Of a DNA stretch of 64,000 nucleotides, positions 44,201 through 53,440 are shown piece after piece; positions within the stretch are counted from its first letter, which is position 1; each line of letters begins with the position of its first letter. The position numbers and the translations under genes are program-made. This stretch comes from Paenibacillus agaridevorans (GTDB lineage Bacteria > Bacillota > Bacilli > Paenibacillales > Paenibacillaceae), in contig NZ_BDQX01000078.1 of NCBI RefSeq assembly GCF_003112455.1, positions 1-64,000 of the forward strand, in the 5' to 3' direction. The notes beneath the pieces are model-generated. The model did not search any database and was not told the origin of the DNA. It saw only the letters and a list, made by a program, of their open reading frames with translations.

Positions 44201-46573
44201 TTTGTTGACCCAGGCGTAGTAAATATTGGACATATCGACTCGGCCCATGGAGTTGGTCTTATTGGGATAATTGGGGTGATTCGGATTTGCCTCGCAATAA
44301 TGAATGCTGTCGTTCGTCCCGAGCGAATAGGAGATCGCTTTGGGATTAGCCTCGAAGTATTGTACGATGCGGCCCACCGCTGCCGATGCAGTATCATCGT
44401 TGAAGCAGGGCTGCCATTCATACGGATGCGTTGGCAGTACGCCGCCCGGATAATATTCGGGATGGTCGCTGAATACGCTAGGATCGAACAACGTGCTTAA
44501 ATTATGATGAAAGCTCAAGCTGTCATGCATGCCATTGCGTCGTGCCCATTCGGCATAAATATGTAGGCCGTATGATTCGTCCGTGCCGAAGAAATGACGC
44601 GCGATGACGGCAGGCTCGTCTTGAATAAGTCCCGCTGGCACATCAATCGTGCTTTGCCGGACTACATCATCGCCATCAGGACCCGGCAGCAGCCAAACCG
44701 CGCCTGCAAACTGTTCCAGGAAACGATAGACTCCGAATTCCGTGCCCCACTCCGTAGGCCCGATAATCGTAATGGAGGAGCCTTGCGCATCAATGATGTA
44801 ACCATCATCCTTCATCGGGTCAAGCAGATCCCGATGACGGGCCTCCATGCTGTAGCCTACATGGATGCGAGCGGCGCCGCTCGGGTCTGTCAAAGCCCAA
44901 TCGCGGGACATCACGGGCAGTTTGACGCCTGTCGATTGCTCGATATAGTTCTGCAAGGTATGCGCTGCCTTAACGATTTGCTGCTCTGCTTGTTCGGGAT
45001 AAACAATGACGGCATGAGCCGTGCCGCTATCCACGATCGTTACGGGCTCCGTTTCGTTTTCTTCATATTTCACGGCGATAACCCGGTCCACGTACAAGTT
45101 TTCGATGAGGGCGTCCCCCGTATGGATATACAGATAAAGCTCATCTTGCGGATCGGCTTCATAAATCCAGGGCACTTCGACGTAATGATATTCGCCGTCT
45201 GCCAGGGGCGCTCGGCTGATTGGCGTTTCGTTTGGCTTGGACGAGGAGATGCCGACCTGGAAAGCGTTTGTCCCCGATGCCAACCCCGTCTCCATGCGAA
45301 CATTGGCATACAGCTTCCATTTGCCCGTGGAAGGCATTGCTTGCGCAGGCAACCGGATCGCCTGGATGCTCGTATTTCCGGGCAGCTTAACCGCGTTTTG
45401 ATTCCATACTTTCGCGTCACCGACGACTTCAGCCGGAGCGGTAAGCTGGAATTGATCCTCCTCCATGCTTACCCAATCACTCTCGGGCACGCCGCTCAGA
45501 AAATTCGGTTTTTCTACCGGCATGACAGGCTCGTATTTGACAGCGATAATCCGGTCCACATACAGGTTGGCAATTGCGGCATCCTGGGTAGAAAACCAAA
45601 TCGCCTGGGACTCCTCATTGGGATCATATTCATATAACCAGGGGAACTGGATGTAATGATACTCCTCGTCCGTAGAGCCCGTAAGATTGATTTGTCCCGA
45701 CTGTGGATTTGACGAGGATATACCGTAGCTTAATAACGGATCCCCAGTTTGCGCCGTTCCGCGTTCAATCCGTATATGGGCATAAACTTTCCACTGACCC
45801 TCGGCAGGCAACGCCAATCCCGGCACCTTTATGACCGGACCTTCGGTATTGCCGGCTAGCCGTGCAGACTTTTGATTTGCGGCCCCCTGATCCGCGACAA
45901 CTTCCGCCGGGTTATCCAGAGCAAATTGATCCTCCTCTATTTTTAGCCAATCGCTTTTCGGCACGCCGGTCAAAAAATCCGGAAGCTGTTCGTCGGGCGT
46001 ATACTTGACTGCAATGATATGATCCACATACAAGTTTTCAATTGAAGTGTTGGCCGTAGAAAAATACAAATATTGATAAGCCAAATTGGAATCATATTCG
46101 TATAGCCATGGGAATTCAACATAATGATACTCCTCATCCGCGTAGGATGAAAATTTCATCGTCGCCGAATTCTCATAGGGCGGATAAATACCGTAGCTAA
46201 ACGCATTTCCAGCGTTTGCCGATCCACGATCAATCCGCGCATGCGCATAAATCTTCCACTGCCCCTCTTGAGGGAGACTCGCTCTATGCAGCTGTATCGC
46301 CCAATCTATTTTATTGCCGGCTAATTGCGCGGCCTTCTGATTTGTTGCCTTGCTATCATCGACGCTTACCGCCGGATCATAAAGAATGAACTCATCCTCC
46401 TCGAACTTCACCCAATCACTATCAGGCACGTCTACAAGGAAATCCGGCAGCTCCTCGGACGCTTCCGGGCTTTCAGTCCCGGAGGCGGCTGCGAAAGCGA
46501 GGTTTTGACACAGGGATAATACGAGAATAAAACAGCAAATCAATGAAATCGGCTTTTTCAACAAATCGTTCAT
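41240..46573 (-). CDS. Giant surface-anchored DUF4838 protein with three N-terminal repeats and three SLH domains
   Basis: About 1777 residues with a signal peptide (LICCFILVLSLCQNLAFA). Three ~155-residue repeats follow (about 50-195, 196-350, 351-505), each starting like LPDFLxxVPxSDW and ending LYVDxIIAVKY. Then come a GH67-type N-terminal domain (about 510-645, AVIVYPEQAEQQIVKAAHTL), DUF4838 (about 650-990, AVIARHFFGTDESYG, HPEYYPGG), a CBM9/DOMON-like module (about 1140-1340, AYLLWDEDYLYVGYENID), linkers, and three SLH domains in the last 190 residues (HWAKAAIQDIGSRMIINGVG, ITRAEFVAIMVRGLG) that bind cell-wall polymers. It is probably a cell-surface glycan-binding or cleaving protein. 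Start uncertain: ATG 46573 abuts GAGGAG; TTG 46564 or TTG 46609 are alternatives. Confidence 0.85.
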   Translation of the reverse strand: MNDLLKKPISLICCFILVLSLCQNLAFAAASGTESPEASEELPDFLVDVPDSDWVKFEEDEFILYDPAVSVDDSKATNQKAAQLAGNKIDWAIQLHRASLPQEGQWKIYAHARIDRGSANAGNAFSYGIYPPYENSATMKFSSYADEEYHYVEFPWLYEYDSNLAYQYLYFSTANTSIENLYVDHIIAVKYTPDEQLPDFLTGVPKSDWLKIEEDQFALDNPAEVVADQGAANQKSARLAGNTEGPVIKVPGLALPAEGQWKVYAHIRIERGTAQTGDPLLSYGISSSNPQSGQINLTGSTDEEYHYIQFPWLYEYDPNEESQAIWFSTQDAAIANLYVDRIIAVKYEPVMPVEKPNFLSGVPESDWVSMEEDQFQLTAPAEVVGDAKVWNQNAVKLPGNTSIQAIRLPAQAMPSTGKWKLYANVRMETGLASGTNAFQVGISSSKPNETPISRAPLADGEYHYVEVPWIYEADPQDELYLYIHTGDALIENLYVDRVIAVKYEENETEPVTIVDSGTAHAVIVYPEQAEQQIVKAAHTLQNYIEQSTGVKLPVMSRDWALTDPSGAARIHVGYSMEARHRDLLDPMKDDGYIIDAQGSSITIIGPTEWGTEFGVYRFLEQFAGAVWLLPGPDGDDVVRQSTIDVPAGLIQDEPAVIARHFFGTDESYGLHIYAEWARRNGMHDSLSFHHNLSTLFDPSVFSDHPEYYPGGVLPTHPYEWQPCFNDDTASAAVGRIVQYFEANPKAISYSLGTNDSIHYCEANPNHPNYPNKTNSMGRVDMSNIYYAWVNKVAEGVTEYDNGKFADKYFGLLAYLNVIDPPTGFTLHENVVPYITVDRMIWGDDDAKAVDHALTEAWTAVASNIGFYDYIYGSLYHVPRLYMQTMAEVYQYASDNKVIGHVGELFPNFGGEGPKPWVMAKLQWDPDQDVDELMHEWFVRAVGEDAAPYMADYYAIWENFWTHRIFETDWYSNWANQDVRTNFLPFLDYRYLEDVTEEELATARALMEQAVEKATAGKQKVRAELMMQSFEYYEATALSFPRTSAAVPADEDEARQDLAFIKNSYAYAKKRVDLRESFRGDPILEMSDYLDAAKWDGIQFKMIDALLRYVKNNPEVVDVAEELHSFLEQIDHKEYSATAVETSASKQDILNSLDFASGPWTDAKPFSDFLVMSQRTPPPVDTRAYLLWDEDYLYVGYENIDSEIMTDKVKISNEIVNGWWKSGGDDSVETFIAKDHASSYYGYMTNPLAKNLIYHLQPQSSPAFQSELQIESNAAINQNGWNVVQAIPFDMIGVDPNETESLLGHFFRNYHGHSVFIGWAGSQPWRSDQFHPIYLQPQGGSPNEPGSGDPTTTGPWKPETSIGNAEIIINGKPEKLGTVTTSNRNGQAVATIVVDRDKLENNLALQDQPVKVTISAQADADAVIAVLNGQSIKHLENKQAIIEIQTGRGTYTLPAQQIDIDAIAAKLGKSVSLNDIRIQIEIASSTADMTRLVENAASQGMFEIVVPPIDFTVKYSYGDTTYDVANFETYVERRIAIPEQVDPDDVTTAVVVDLDGKARHVPTAIVRIEGKYYAQISSLTNSTYALIKYPIQFRDTQSHWAKAAIQDIGSRMIINGVGNQLFDPDRDITRAEFVAIMVRGLGIKPGDGASTFSDVKSTDWYASDVRAAVSYGLINGLEDGTFRPNDSITREQAMTVIARAMSITNLRAKLQSETPEEKLKPYQDASTVAQWARISIAECIEAGIVSGRSSHFLAPKAAMTRAEVATIIQKLLQKSELI

Positions 46574-46882
46574 CTCCTCGTTCTCAGATTTATTGCAGCT
46601 TGAATTCAAAATGAAACCGCTGTCATATTTCTAAAAGCGCCCTCGATATAAACTCACCCCTCCTGTTCTTACCATTGTTTTTATTAATTCGTCTATATAC
46701 TACCAGATAGATTAAATATGATGCAATATATATTTTATGTAATATATTATATATAATATAGATTAGGTCTTTGTTCAGCCCTTTCTCCTAGCGGCGATAC
46801 TGTTTGTTATATTGAACGCGATAAGACTAGTAAAGTATACTAAACAGGAGGTCAAGCGGTTTTACGGAGAGGATTGGGGTAA
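46574..46882. other. Divergent intergenic region with the kinase promoter
   Basis: Contains a plus-strand promoter TTGAAC (46812-46817) and TATACT (46836-46841), 18 bases apart, for the hybrid kinase gene, and an AT-rich stretch near 46715-46765 upstream of the DUF4838 gene. No gene was found. Confidence 0.5.
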
Positions 46883-49800
46883 TTGCTTAATAGAAAGTTG
46901 TTTACCTTGATTATGGCTGGCGTTCTACTGACAACGTATTTTTTATTACGTTCCCTTCACGTATTCGACACGGGTTCATTCCAAGCGGAGAATGGTGTTC
47001 TTTCTTTGCAGCAATGGGATCCTCAGGATAAGCGGATTATTCCGCTTGACGGCGAATGGGACTTCTATCCCAATGAGTTAATCGTGCCCAAACCTGGAGA
47101 GGATGTGTTTGAGACGTATCAGGGCATACATCGACCTATCTCTGTGCCTGGAGCCTGGGACGGCTATATAGCAGAAAAAGCAACGCCTTTCGGTACCGGC
47201 ACGTATCGTTTGCTCATCCATGTTCCAGAGGACGATCGTTACGGGGTCAAGCTAAATACGATTCGAAATGCAAACAAGGTGTATATAAACGGAGAAGAGC
47301 TTGGTTCCGCAGGTGCTCCTTCCAAAAGCACTTTGGACTATCGCTTCGACTTTAAAAAGTATGTCGTCCTGGAGCAGAGCAGCAATAAACAGCTGGAGCT
47401 TGTTATACAGGTTGCCAATCACGATTATGCCGTTGGAGGGATTGTCAGCTCGCTCGATTTCGGTCTGGCCGATCAAATATTAGCGCTGCAGGGCCGAGAA
47501 AAATTTATTGAAGCCTTCCTTATAGCAGGCTATCTGCTATTTTCATTTATTTATTTCACATCGTATTTGCAGCATAAACGAAAATTCAGATATGAGCTGT
47601 TTTTTAGTCTATTCTGTCTGGCGCAGGCTGTACATATTTCGACAATTAATGAAAGATGGATCTACTTACTATTTCCCGAGCTCGGTCCATTGGTCCAAAT
47701 CAACATACAGGCTGTTGCGCTTACCCTGTTCGTGCTCTTTTTTCTCCAATTTGTGTATCATTTTTTCAATATGATTGCTAGCAAAAAAGTCGTGACGGCA
47801 TTAAGCTGGTTGCTAGGAATTCAAGCCTTGGCCGTAACGGTGTTCTTTGCAGCAACGACTCTACTGGACTATGTTCCTTTTTCGGTTATCCAATTCATTG
47901 TCTCGTTGACTACGGCTATTGGTTTTGTATACATCCTGATCATGTTGATTAAAGCCTATAAACAAAAAACCGATGAGTCCCATTATGTGCTGACGGTCGT
48001 ATTTACCTTTGCAGCCTACGGCTGTCTGCTCGTAGCCGTCCTCTTGTTTGAGGTCAATATCGAAACGCCTACTCTGCTTTTATTTCTGATTATGGTAGTT
48101 AGCTTGGCGCTATTAATGAGCCATCGTTCCCAACAGGCTTTTAAACGGGTTGAGGAGTTATCCAGTGAGTTGCTCGTATTCGACCGCATGAAGGATGAAT
48201 TCCTTGTCAAAACCTCACATGAGCTTGGAACGCCGCTTCACGGCATTATTAATCTATCCCGATCGCTGATGGAGGGCGTAGAAGGGCCATTAAAAAAGCA
48301 GCAGCAAGAAAGCGTTATTTTAATAAATTCGGTTGGCAGAAGATTGGCGGGCTTGGTTGAGGATCTTTCATTTGTATCCAGAATCAAGCATGGAGAAGTA
48401 TCGATTGTATCCAGACCGATCCAGATTCGCGTTGTCGAGGAAGTGCTTGATGAGATTGCGTATGTCATGCAGCCCGCTAAGCAGGTACAAATCATCAATA
48501 AAATCCCGAATGATATGCCGCTGGTCTATATGGAAGAGCAAAAGCTGAAGCAGATTTTTTTCAATCTGATCTATAATGCGATTAAGTTTACAAAGCAGGG
48601 AACGATCACGATTTCTGCTTGGGTTAATGAAGAGCATATGCACATATCGGTGCAGGATACCGGGCTGGGTATTGCGAAAGAGAATTTAGAGCATATTTTC
48701 ACAACCTTCTACCAAGTAGAAAGCACCAGGCTGCGCGAATCAGAAGGGCTTGGTTTAGGTTTAAGTATTACGAAACAGATTGTAGAGGCTGCAGGAGGGC
48801 ATATTGAGGCAACTTCCGAACTAGGTCAAGGCTCATGCTTTACCTTCACGATTCCACTGGCAACTGAGGAGCAGCTGCTAGAGTATTCGGATAATGACAC
48901 CGATCGGGATGAGCAAGCGATGACGGCGAGGTTGAACATGCAGGACCTGCAGCAGCCGCAGCCTATCCCTCAGACAAGAGTAAACGGCTCAAAGCCTTAT
49001 ACCATACTGGTCGTAGACGATGAGCTTGCCAATCTAAAGGTGCTTATTAATTGGCTTCATTCTTTGGATTATAGTGTAATTGCGGTAGGCAGCGGGCAGG
49101 AAGCGCTGGACATTATTGAAACAGACAAGGTGGATCTTTTACTACTGGATTTAATGATGCCGCAGATGACGGGGTATGAGGTTTGCAAAACGATCAGGCA
49201 AAAGCAGGATTGGGTAGAGCTGCCGGTCATTATGTTAACAGCAGCAGGACAATTGTCCGATTTTGTTGTTTCCTTTCAGTTGGGGGCTAATGATTACTTG
49301 CAAAAGCCGGTAAACTTGGCTGAACTAGAGGTGCGAATCGAGTCCTTGCTCCTTATGAAAAAGTCAGCCCATGAAGCGGTGGAGAATGAGCTTCGCTCCT
49401 TTTACGCACAAATTACGCCGCATTTTTTGTATAATACGATCAATTCGATTATTTCGCTCAGCTACTTTGATCAGGAAAAAACAAGATTGGCATTGGATCA
49501 TCTTGCTACCTATTTCCGTGCAAAGCTGGATTACCAGAAGCAGCGTTCGCTCATCCCTTTAAAGGAGGAGTTAGAGCTTGTAGAGGCCTATTTAGCGATC
49601 GAACAAATACGTTTCGACGACAGGCTGAATATCGAATACGATATTGACGAAACCATTAACATCGACATCCCGGCGATGACGCTCCAGCCATTGGTAGAAA
49701 ATGCCGTCCATCACGGCATATCCAATAATAAAGCCGGCGGAACGCTGCGTCTGGCGATCGAACGAGAACAATTCGAACGCGGGCAGCACCGAATCAAAAT

Positions 49801-49990
49801 CACGATTGCGGATAACGGCGCAGGTATCCCTCACGAGAAGCAGCAGGAGCTCATGCATGGCAAAAGCGAGCGACTCGGCTTTATGAATCCGTTCCGAAAG
49901 CTTTCGCTTATTAAAGGAGCAAGCTTTGACATGCACAGCGAAGAGGGCAAAGGAACGACAATCATTATTCGTATGATGGAAGCAAGGTAA
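46883..49990 (+). CDS. Hybrid sensor kinase: 7TMR-DISM, HisKA/HATPase, receiver, LytS-type kinase (second copy)
   Basis: The 1035-residue protein is a paralogue of the kinase at 13756-16836: anchor (5-23), DISMED-type domain (about 35-195, LDGEWDFYPN, FGTGTYRL, VYINGEELGSAG), seven membrane helices (about 210-412), HisKA with His446 in SHELGTPLHG, HATPase (DTGLGI, GLGLGLSI), receiver with Asp756 in DLMMP and Lys808, and a LytS unit with His847 in QITPHFLYNTINS and its HATPase (ENAVHHG, DNGAGIP). The receiver and second kinase residues have identical numbers in both proteins. Start codon TTG at 46883 with GGAGAGG ten bases upstream. It lies between the giant secreted proteins and the uptake locus and may sense their products. 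Confidence 0.9.
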   Translation: MLNRKLFTLIMAGVLLTTYFLLRSLHVFDTGSFQAENGVLSLQQWDPQDKRIIPLDGEWDFYPNELIVPKPGEDVFETYQGIHRPISVPGAWDGYIAEKATPFGTGTYRLLIHVPEDDRYGVKLNTIRNANKVYINGEELGSAGAPSKSTLDYRFDFKKYVVLEQSSNKQLELVIQVANHDYAVGGIVSSLDFGLADQILALQGREKFIEAFLIAGYLLFSFIYFTSYLQHKRKFRYELFFSLFCLAQAVHISTINERWIYLLFPELGPLVQINIQAVALTLFVLFFLQFVYHFFNMIASKKVVTALSWLLGIQALAVTVFFAATTLLDYVPFSVIQFIVSLTTAIGFVYILIMLIKAYKQKTDESHYVLTVVFTFAAYGCLLVAVLLFEVNIETPTLLLFLIMVVSLALLMSHRSQQAFKRVEELSSELLVFDRMKDEFLVKTSHELGTPLHGIINLSRSLMEGVEGPLKKQQQESVILINSVGRRLAGLVEDLSFVSRIKHGEVSIVSRPIQIRVVEEVLDEIAYVMQPAKQVQIINKIPNDMPLVYMEEQKLKQIFFNLIYNAIKFTKQGTITISAWVNEEHMHISVQDTGLGIAKENLEHIFTTFYQVESTRLRESEGLGLGLSITKQIVEAAGGHIEATSELGQGSCFTFTIPLATEEQLLEYSDNDTDRDEQAMTARLNMQDLQQPQPIPQTRVNGSKPYTILVVDDELANLKVLINWLHSLDYSVIAVGSGQEALDIIETDKVDLLLLDLMMPQMTGYEVCKTIRQKQDWVELPVIMLTAAGQLSDFVVSFQLGANDYLQKPVNLAELEVRIESLLLMKKSAHEAVENELRSFYAQITPHFLYNTINSIISLSYFDQEKTRLALDHLATYFRAKLDYQKQRSLIPLKEELELVEAYLAIEQIRFDDRLNIEYDIDETINIDIPAMTLQPLVENAVHHGISNNKAGGTLRLAIEREQFERGQHRIKITIADNGAGIPHEKQQELMHGKSERLGFMNPFRKLSLIKGASFDMHSEEGKGTTIIIRMMEAR

Positions 49991-49998
49991 CAGAAAGA

Positions 49999-50028
49999 AA
50001 ATAACGCAGCCAACTGGCTGCGTTATTT
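49999..50028. terminator. Shared terminator between the kinase and YesS-like genes
   Basis: Thirteen-pair arms AAATAACGCAGCC and GGCTGCGTTATTT with loop AACT, between two convergent genes and with T-rich exits on both sides. Confidence 0.85.
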
Positions 50029-50058
50029 CGTCTCCCTCAGGGAATAAGGTTCCCTTTT

Positions 50059-52332
50059 CTACTCCGTCTGCTCCTTGCCATGCGCGATGCGATACTGATT
50101 TGGCGTTATACCCGTGCTTTTTTTGAAAATCGTAAAAAAGTGACTTTTTGTTTGAAAGCCTGATTGCTTGGCAATTTCCGCAACTGTCCAGTCCGTGTTT
50201 ATAAGCAGCAGGCAAACATTTTCCACTCGCTTATTTAATATATAATCCGACAAAGACATCTCGGTAACTTCTTTAAAGATCTGCCTTACATAACCCGGAG
50301 AAAGCGATAGTTTTTCTGCAATCTCATCAATATTAAGCTGAGCCGAATGCAGGTGATTTTGAATATATTCCTTCATTTCGTCCACATACTCTTCTTTACG
50401 TCCAATACGGCTGTTGTTTTGGATGGCCTCCATAACCTGCACTAGCTGTTCTTCGAACCATTGTCGAAATAATTGCAGAGTCGCAAATCGATCAAGCTGA
50501 ATTTCAGTGCCGTGCAGAGCTTGAACCGATTTTATCGAATGGAAACTCCTCATAAATGTGTGCATAATAAGATCCAATTGATATTTACAATCCGTATAAG
50601 ATAGATGCTGCAGCTTGGCAAATAGGGTGTCCACATGCGAGCGCATCGCATTTTCTTGCCCCAAACGAACCGAATACATAATTTGCTCAAGCAGCATAAC
50701 ATCATCCGGCGGCTGGAGCAGTGTATCGTATACTTCCAGATCACGCTCTTCGTAAATACGGTCCTCGCCGCTTACAAATTTAAAGGTCGATAGCTCATAC
50801 ATATTGTCATAGCCAAGCCGTACATCGTCCGAAATATCCCGGATCGAGCTTATAGCAATCGTAACCTGCAGCGACAGCCATTTCTTAACCTGCTCCGAAA
50901 CCATCGGCAGAACTTGTCGGGTTAGTATGTCGTCCTCAGAAGAATCCGCGATTTCCTCGGGCAAACAGCCGATTAATAAGACGAGATGATCCCCGCCGAT
51001 GTCGACTGCTCGAGAATCCTTTTCCGCTTGCTGTAATACTTCCTGAGCGATATTGCCTATGGCATATTTCATTAATTTACGAGATTCAAAATTATATTTT
51101 TCTTGAAACTCCGCATACGAATCGATACGGATAACGGCAAGTCTTATATAATCATAATGTACTAAGGATGACCGCTTCTCGATATAAGCTTTCATGGAGG
51201 AGTTCATCTTTCCCTGCAAAATCCAGCGACGAAAATATTCATCCGTAATCATAAACTCATGATCACGCATCGTATGTATCATCTCGTCCCTGGTATGTAC
51301 CAGGCTATCAATACCGCGCTTAATAACATCATACTCCCACTCAAGCGAACGCTCATCTTTAGAGCTCGTCGAAAGCAGTTGTACTTTTTTTGCAAGGGAA
51401 CTAAAAGGTTTAATATATCGATGTGAATTCCAAAACATCACAATGATAATCGCAACTAGCATAGCAAATGAAGATAACACAATAATGGCGGAAAATTGAT
51501 CCACCTTCTTGTCCCAGCCGCTCATGCCAATAACATAATACAACTTCCATTTATTCGAATTCAGTCCAGCAGAGCTGGCGAAATAAGTTTCATTTCCATA
51601 TTCAAACTGAAAGTAGGACTTATCCGTTTGCGAAGCATGCTCATAAATCGCTGCATCCCATTCTTCTCTATGGTCGCCAAGCACCGAACGGCCTTCACCA
51701 TCCAACACAGCAATTTGGACGTCTTCATCCCCACTATTTTGAAAATAATCTTCGACTATTTGCAGATCATACAATACGACGAGGCTTCCGGTATAGTCCA
51801 CATGACTAATATCCGGAGGTAAAACAAGCCCCCAATAAGCTTTTTGAGCAGTCTCGTGATAGAAAAAATGCAAATACTCTTGGCTCTTTTTGTCTTCTAA
51901 TTGCAGTATCGTTTGATCATGAAAGGCTTCCAAAACAGAAATCCCTTTTTGATAATCCAATACATCGCCTGTTTGCTTATTGATCAAATAAACATTGCTA
52001 ATAAAACGTTCTGTATTAATATAGCGGCGCAAAGCGACCATCGCTTGATAATCCGCCACTTTATCTCTACGATTAACCGAGATCCAATTAAAAATATCCG
52101 GATCTTGATACATGTTTATGCTGTAACTCTTTAGCTTTTCTAACGTAAATTCCGTGTCAAATACCGTTTGCTTTAACTGGTTGTCAGCAATAACTTTTAT
52201 TTCATCCATATAGTATTTCGAAAATTGCTTGGTTAAAAATAAAGAAAATATGGCAATAATGAACGTGCACAATATGGCAAGGGCAATAAAGATACGAATA
52301 TAAGTTGATCTGGGAATTAATTTACTTTTCAT
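50059..52332 (-). CDS. YesS-like membrane-spanning AraC-family regulator
   Basis: The 757-residue protein has a membrane helix (about 11-33), an extracytoplasmic Cache-like sensor (about 35-280), a second helix (about 283-305), a linker/HAMP-like and cytoplasmic region with a degenerate cyclase-like fold, and a C-terminal AraC helix-turn-helix pair (about 650-750: NIDEIAEKLSLSPGYVRQIF, VAEIAKQSGFQTKSHFFTIF). Architecture and length match B. subtilis YesS, which activates pectin/rhamnogalacturonan genes. It is thus a single-chain receptor-activator. It lies just after the uptake operon (terminator between) and probably controls it. Confidence 0.85.
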   Translation of the reverse strand: MKSKLIPRSTYIRIFIALAILCTFIIAIFSLFLTKQFSKYYMDEIKVIADNQLKQTVFDTEFTLEKLKSYSINMYQDPDIFNWISVNRRDKVADYQAMVALRRYINTERFISNVYLINKQTGDVLDYQKGISVLEAFHDQTILQLEDKKSQEYLHFFYHETAQKAYWGLVLPPDISHVDYTGSLVVLYDLQIVEDYFQNSGDEDVQIAVLDGEGRSVLGDHREEWDAAIYEHASQTDKSYFQFEYGNETYFASSAGLNSNKWKLYYVIGMSGWDKKVDQFSAIIVLSSFAMLVAIIIVMFWNSHRYIKPFSSLAKKVQLLSTSSKDERSLEWEYDVIKRGIDSLVHTRDEMIHTMRDHEFMITDEYFRRWILQGKMNSSMKAYIEKRSSLVHYDYIRLAVIRIDSYAEFQEKYNFESRKLMKYAIGNIAQEVLQQAEKDSRAVDIGGDHLVLLIGCLPEEIADSSEDDILTRQVLPMVSEQVKKWLSLQVTIAISSIRDISDDVRLGYDNMYELSTFKFVSGEDRIYEERDLEVYDTLLQPPDDVMLLEQIMYSVRLGQENAMRSHVDTLFAKLQHLSYTDCKYQLDLIMHTFMRSFHSIKSVQALHGTEIQLDRFATLQLFRQWFEEQLVQVMEAIQNNSRIGRKEEYVDEMKEYIQNHLHSAQLNIDEIAEKLSLSPGYVRQIFKEVTEMSLSDYILNKRVENVCLLLINTDWTVAEIAKQSGFQTKSHFFTIFKKSTGITPNQYRIAHGKEQTE

Positions 52333-52421
52333 TGGAAACTACCCGCCTTGTTGACTTGGTCAGTGGAAGCAGCAGCTACAAAGATGCTGTTTGAACGCTC
52401 GGCTTGTCTGTTTATAAATGC

Positions 52422-52461
52422 GAAAGGAATCCTCTCTAAATGAAAGAGAGGATTTCCTTTC
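52422..52461. terminator. Terminator at the end of the Lpl-type operon
   Basis: Arms GAAAGGAATCCTCTCT and AGAGAGGATTTCCTTTC (one bulge) with a seven-base loop, 41 bases after the nucleoside hydrolase stop codon; separates that operon from the YesS-like gene. Confidence 0.75.
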
Positions 52462-52501
52462 GTAACCGTATCGTATTGTATTATGCCAATTATAGCAATG
52501 A

Positions 52502-53410
52502 CTATTCATTCCCTAGCAATCGTTCCATCAGAAGCCGAATAAACCGTTCGCTATTTACGCCCAGGCAAACCTGCACATTGCCTGTTTCCGACGGGACAGC
52601 CACTGTCATCCCGGATGGATGGCGCAAATCATATTCTACCGTTACGTTCATTCTTTCTGTCTGCAAAACCGCGTCATCAAGCAAGTAGGAAACCGCTATC
52701 GGATCGTGCATAGCCGTAAAGTCGCGCTGGCAAATATCAAGCCATCTGCCCAACATTTCGCTAACCGCTTGATTTAATGGGCTGGTCGAGCGGCTTAATT
52801 GCTGAACTTCCGAACGATGTATGTTTACATGCATCGTAACATCAAGTCCAACCATGACGATCGGTGCACCCGAAGCGAAAACGACAGAGGCTGCTTCCGG
52901 ATCGCATTTGATATTATGCTCAAGTACGGGTAAGCTGGCACCGCCCTTGCCCAAGCGAGTTACGCCGCCCATCATAAGGATTTGCTTTACATTCGTTGCG
53001 ATAGCCGGTTCACGGATGAGTGCTGCCGCTACGTTAGCAAGCGGACCAATGGCAATCAGGGTAATTTGACCGGGATTGCTCATAATTTTTTCAATTATGA
53101 AATCTACGGCATGTCCGGCAGACTCGGTCGACTCACCGCCCTCGAGTACGCCTTCGCCTTCATGCCCGCCCCACCAAACCTCGCGATTGCGCAGCAAGGA
53201 AGGACTGATGCCCGTATATATCGGAATATCCGCCTTCTCTCCGAGTCGCAGCATTTTTTTCGCTAAACGCGCTCGTAAATCAACATCGCCATACACGGTC
53301 GTAATGCCTTCAATCTGGAGTTCGGGAGATCGCATAGCGAGTGCAAGTGCGACAGAGTCATCCGGATCTGAGCCGATATCGGTGTCGATAATAATTCTTT
53401 TTACATCCAT
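52502..53410 (-). CDS. Nucleoside hydrolase (IunH/RihA-type)
   Basis: The 302-residue protein begins with IIIDTDIGSDPDDSVALALA, a variant of the calcium-binding DTDxGxDDD motif with one inserted residue. GITTVYGDVDLRARLAKKML, LIAIGPLANVAAAL, MMGGVTR and the late AMHDPIAVSYLL with the catalytic histidine-aspartate are also canonical. The family hydrolyses ribonucleosides to base and ribose. Here it is the last gene of a carbohydrate importer operon, 30 bases after the binding protein, so it may act on a nucleoside-like or ribosyl compound taken up by it. Confidence 0.88.
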   Translation of the reverse strand: MDVKRIIIDTDIGSDPDDSVALALAMRSPELQIEGITTVYGDVDLRARLAKKMLRLGEKADIPIYTGISPSLLRNREVWWGGHEGEGVLEGGESTESAGHAVDFIIEKIMSNPGQITLIAIGPLANVAAALIREPAIATNVKQILMMGGVTRLGKGGASLPVLEHNIKCDPEAASVVFASGAPIVMVGLDVTMHVNIHRSEVQQLSRSTSPLNQAVSEMLGRWLDICQRDFTAMHDPIAVSYLLDDAVLQTERMNVTVEYDLRHPSGMTVAVPSETGNVQVCLGVNSERFIRLLMERLLGNE

Positions 53411-53440
53411 CGTTCGCTCACCTCACTCACTACTGCCAGT

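Noticed and set aside
44594-45637. Plus-strand frame of 347 codons
   Set aside because: Antisense to the repeated part of the DUF4838 protein; the translation has no family features.
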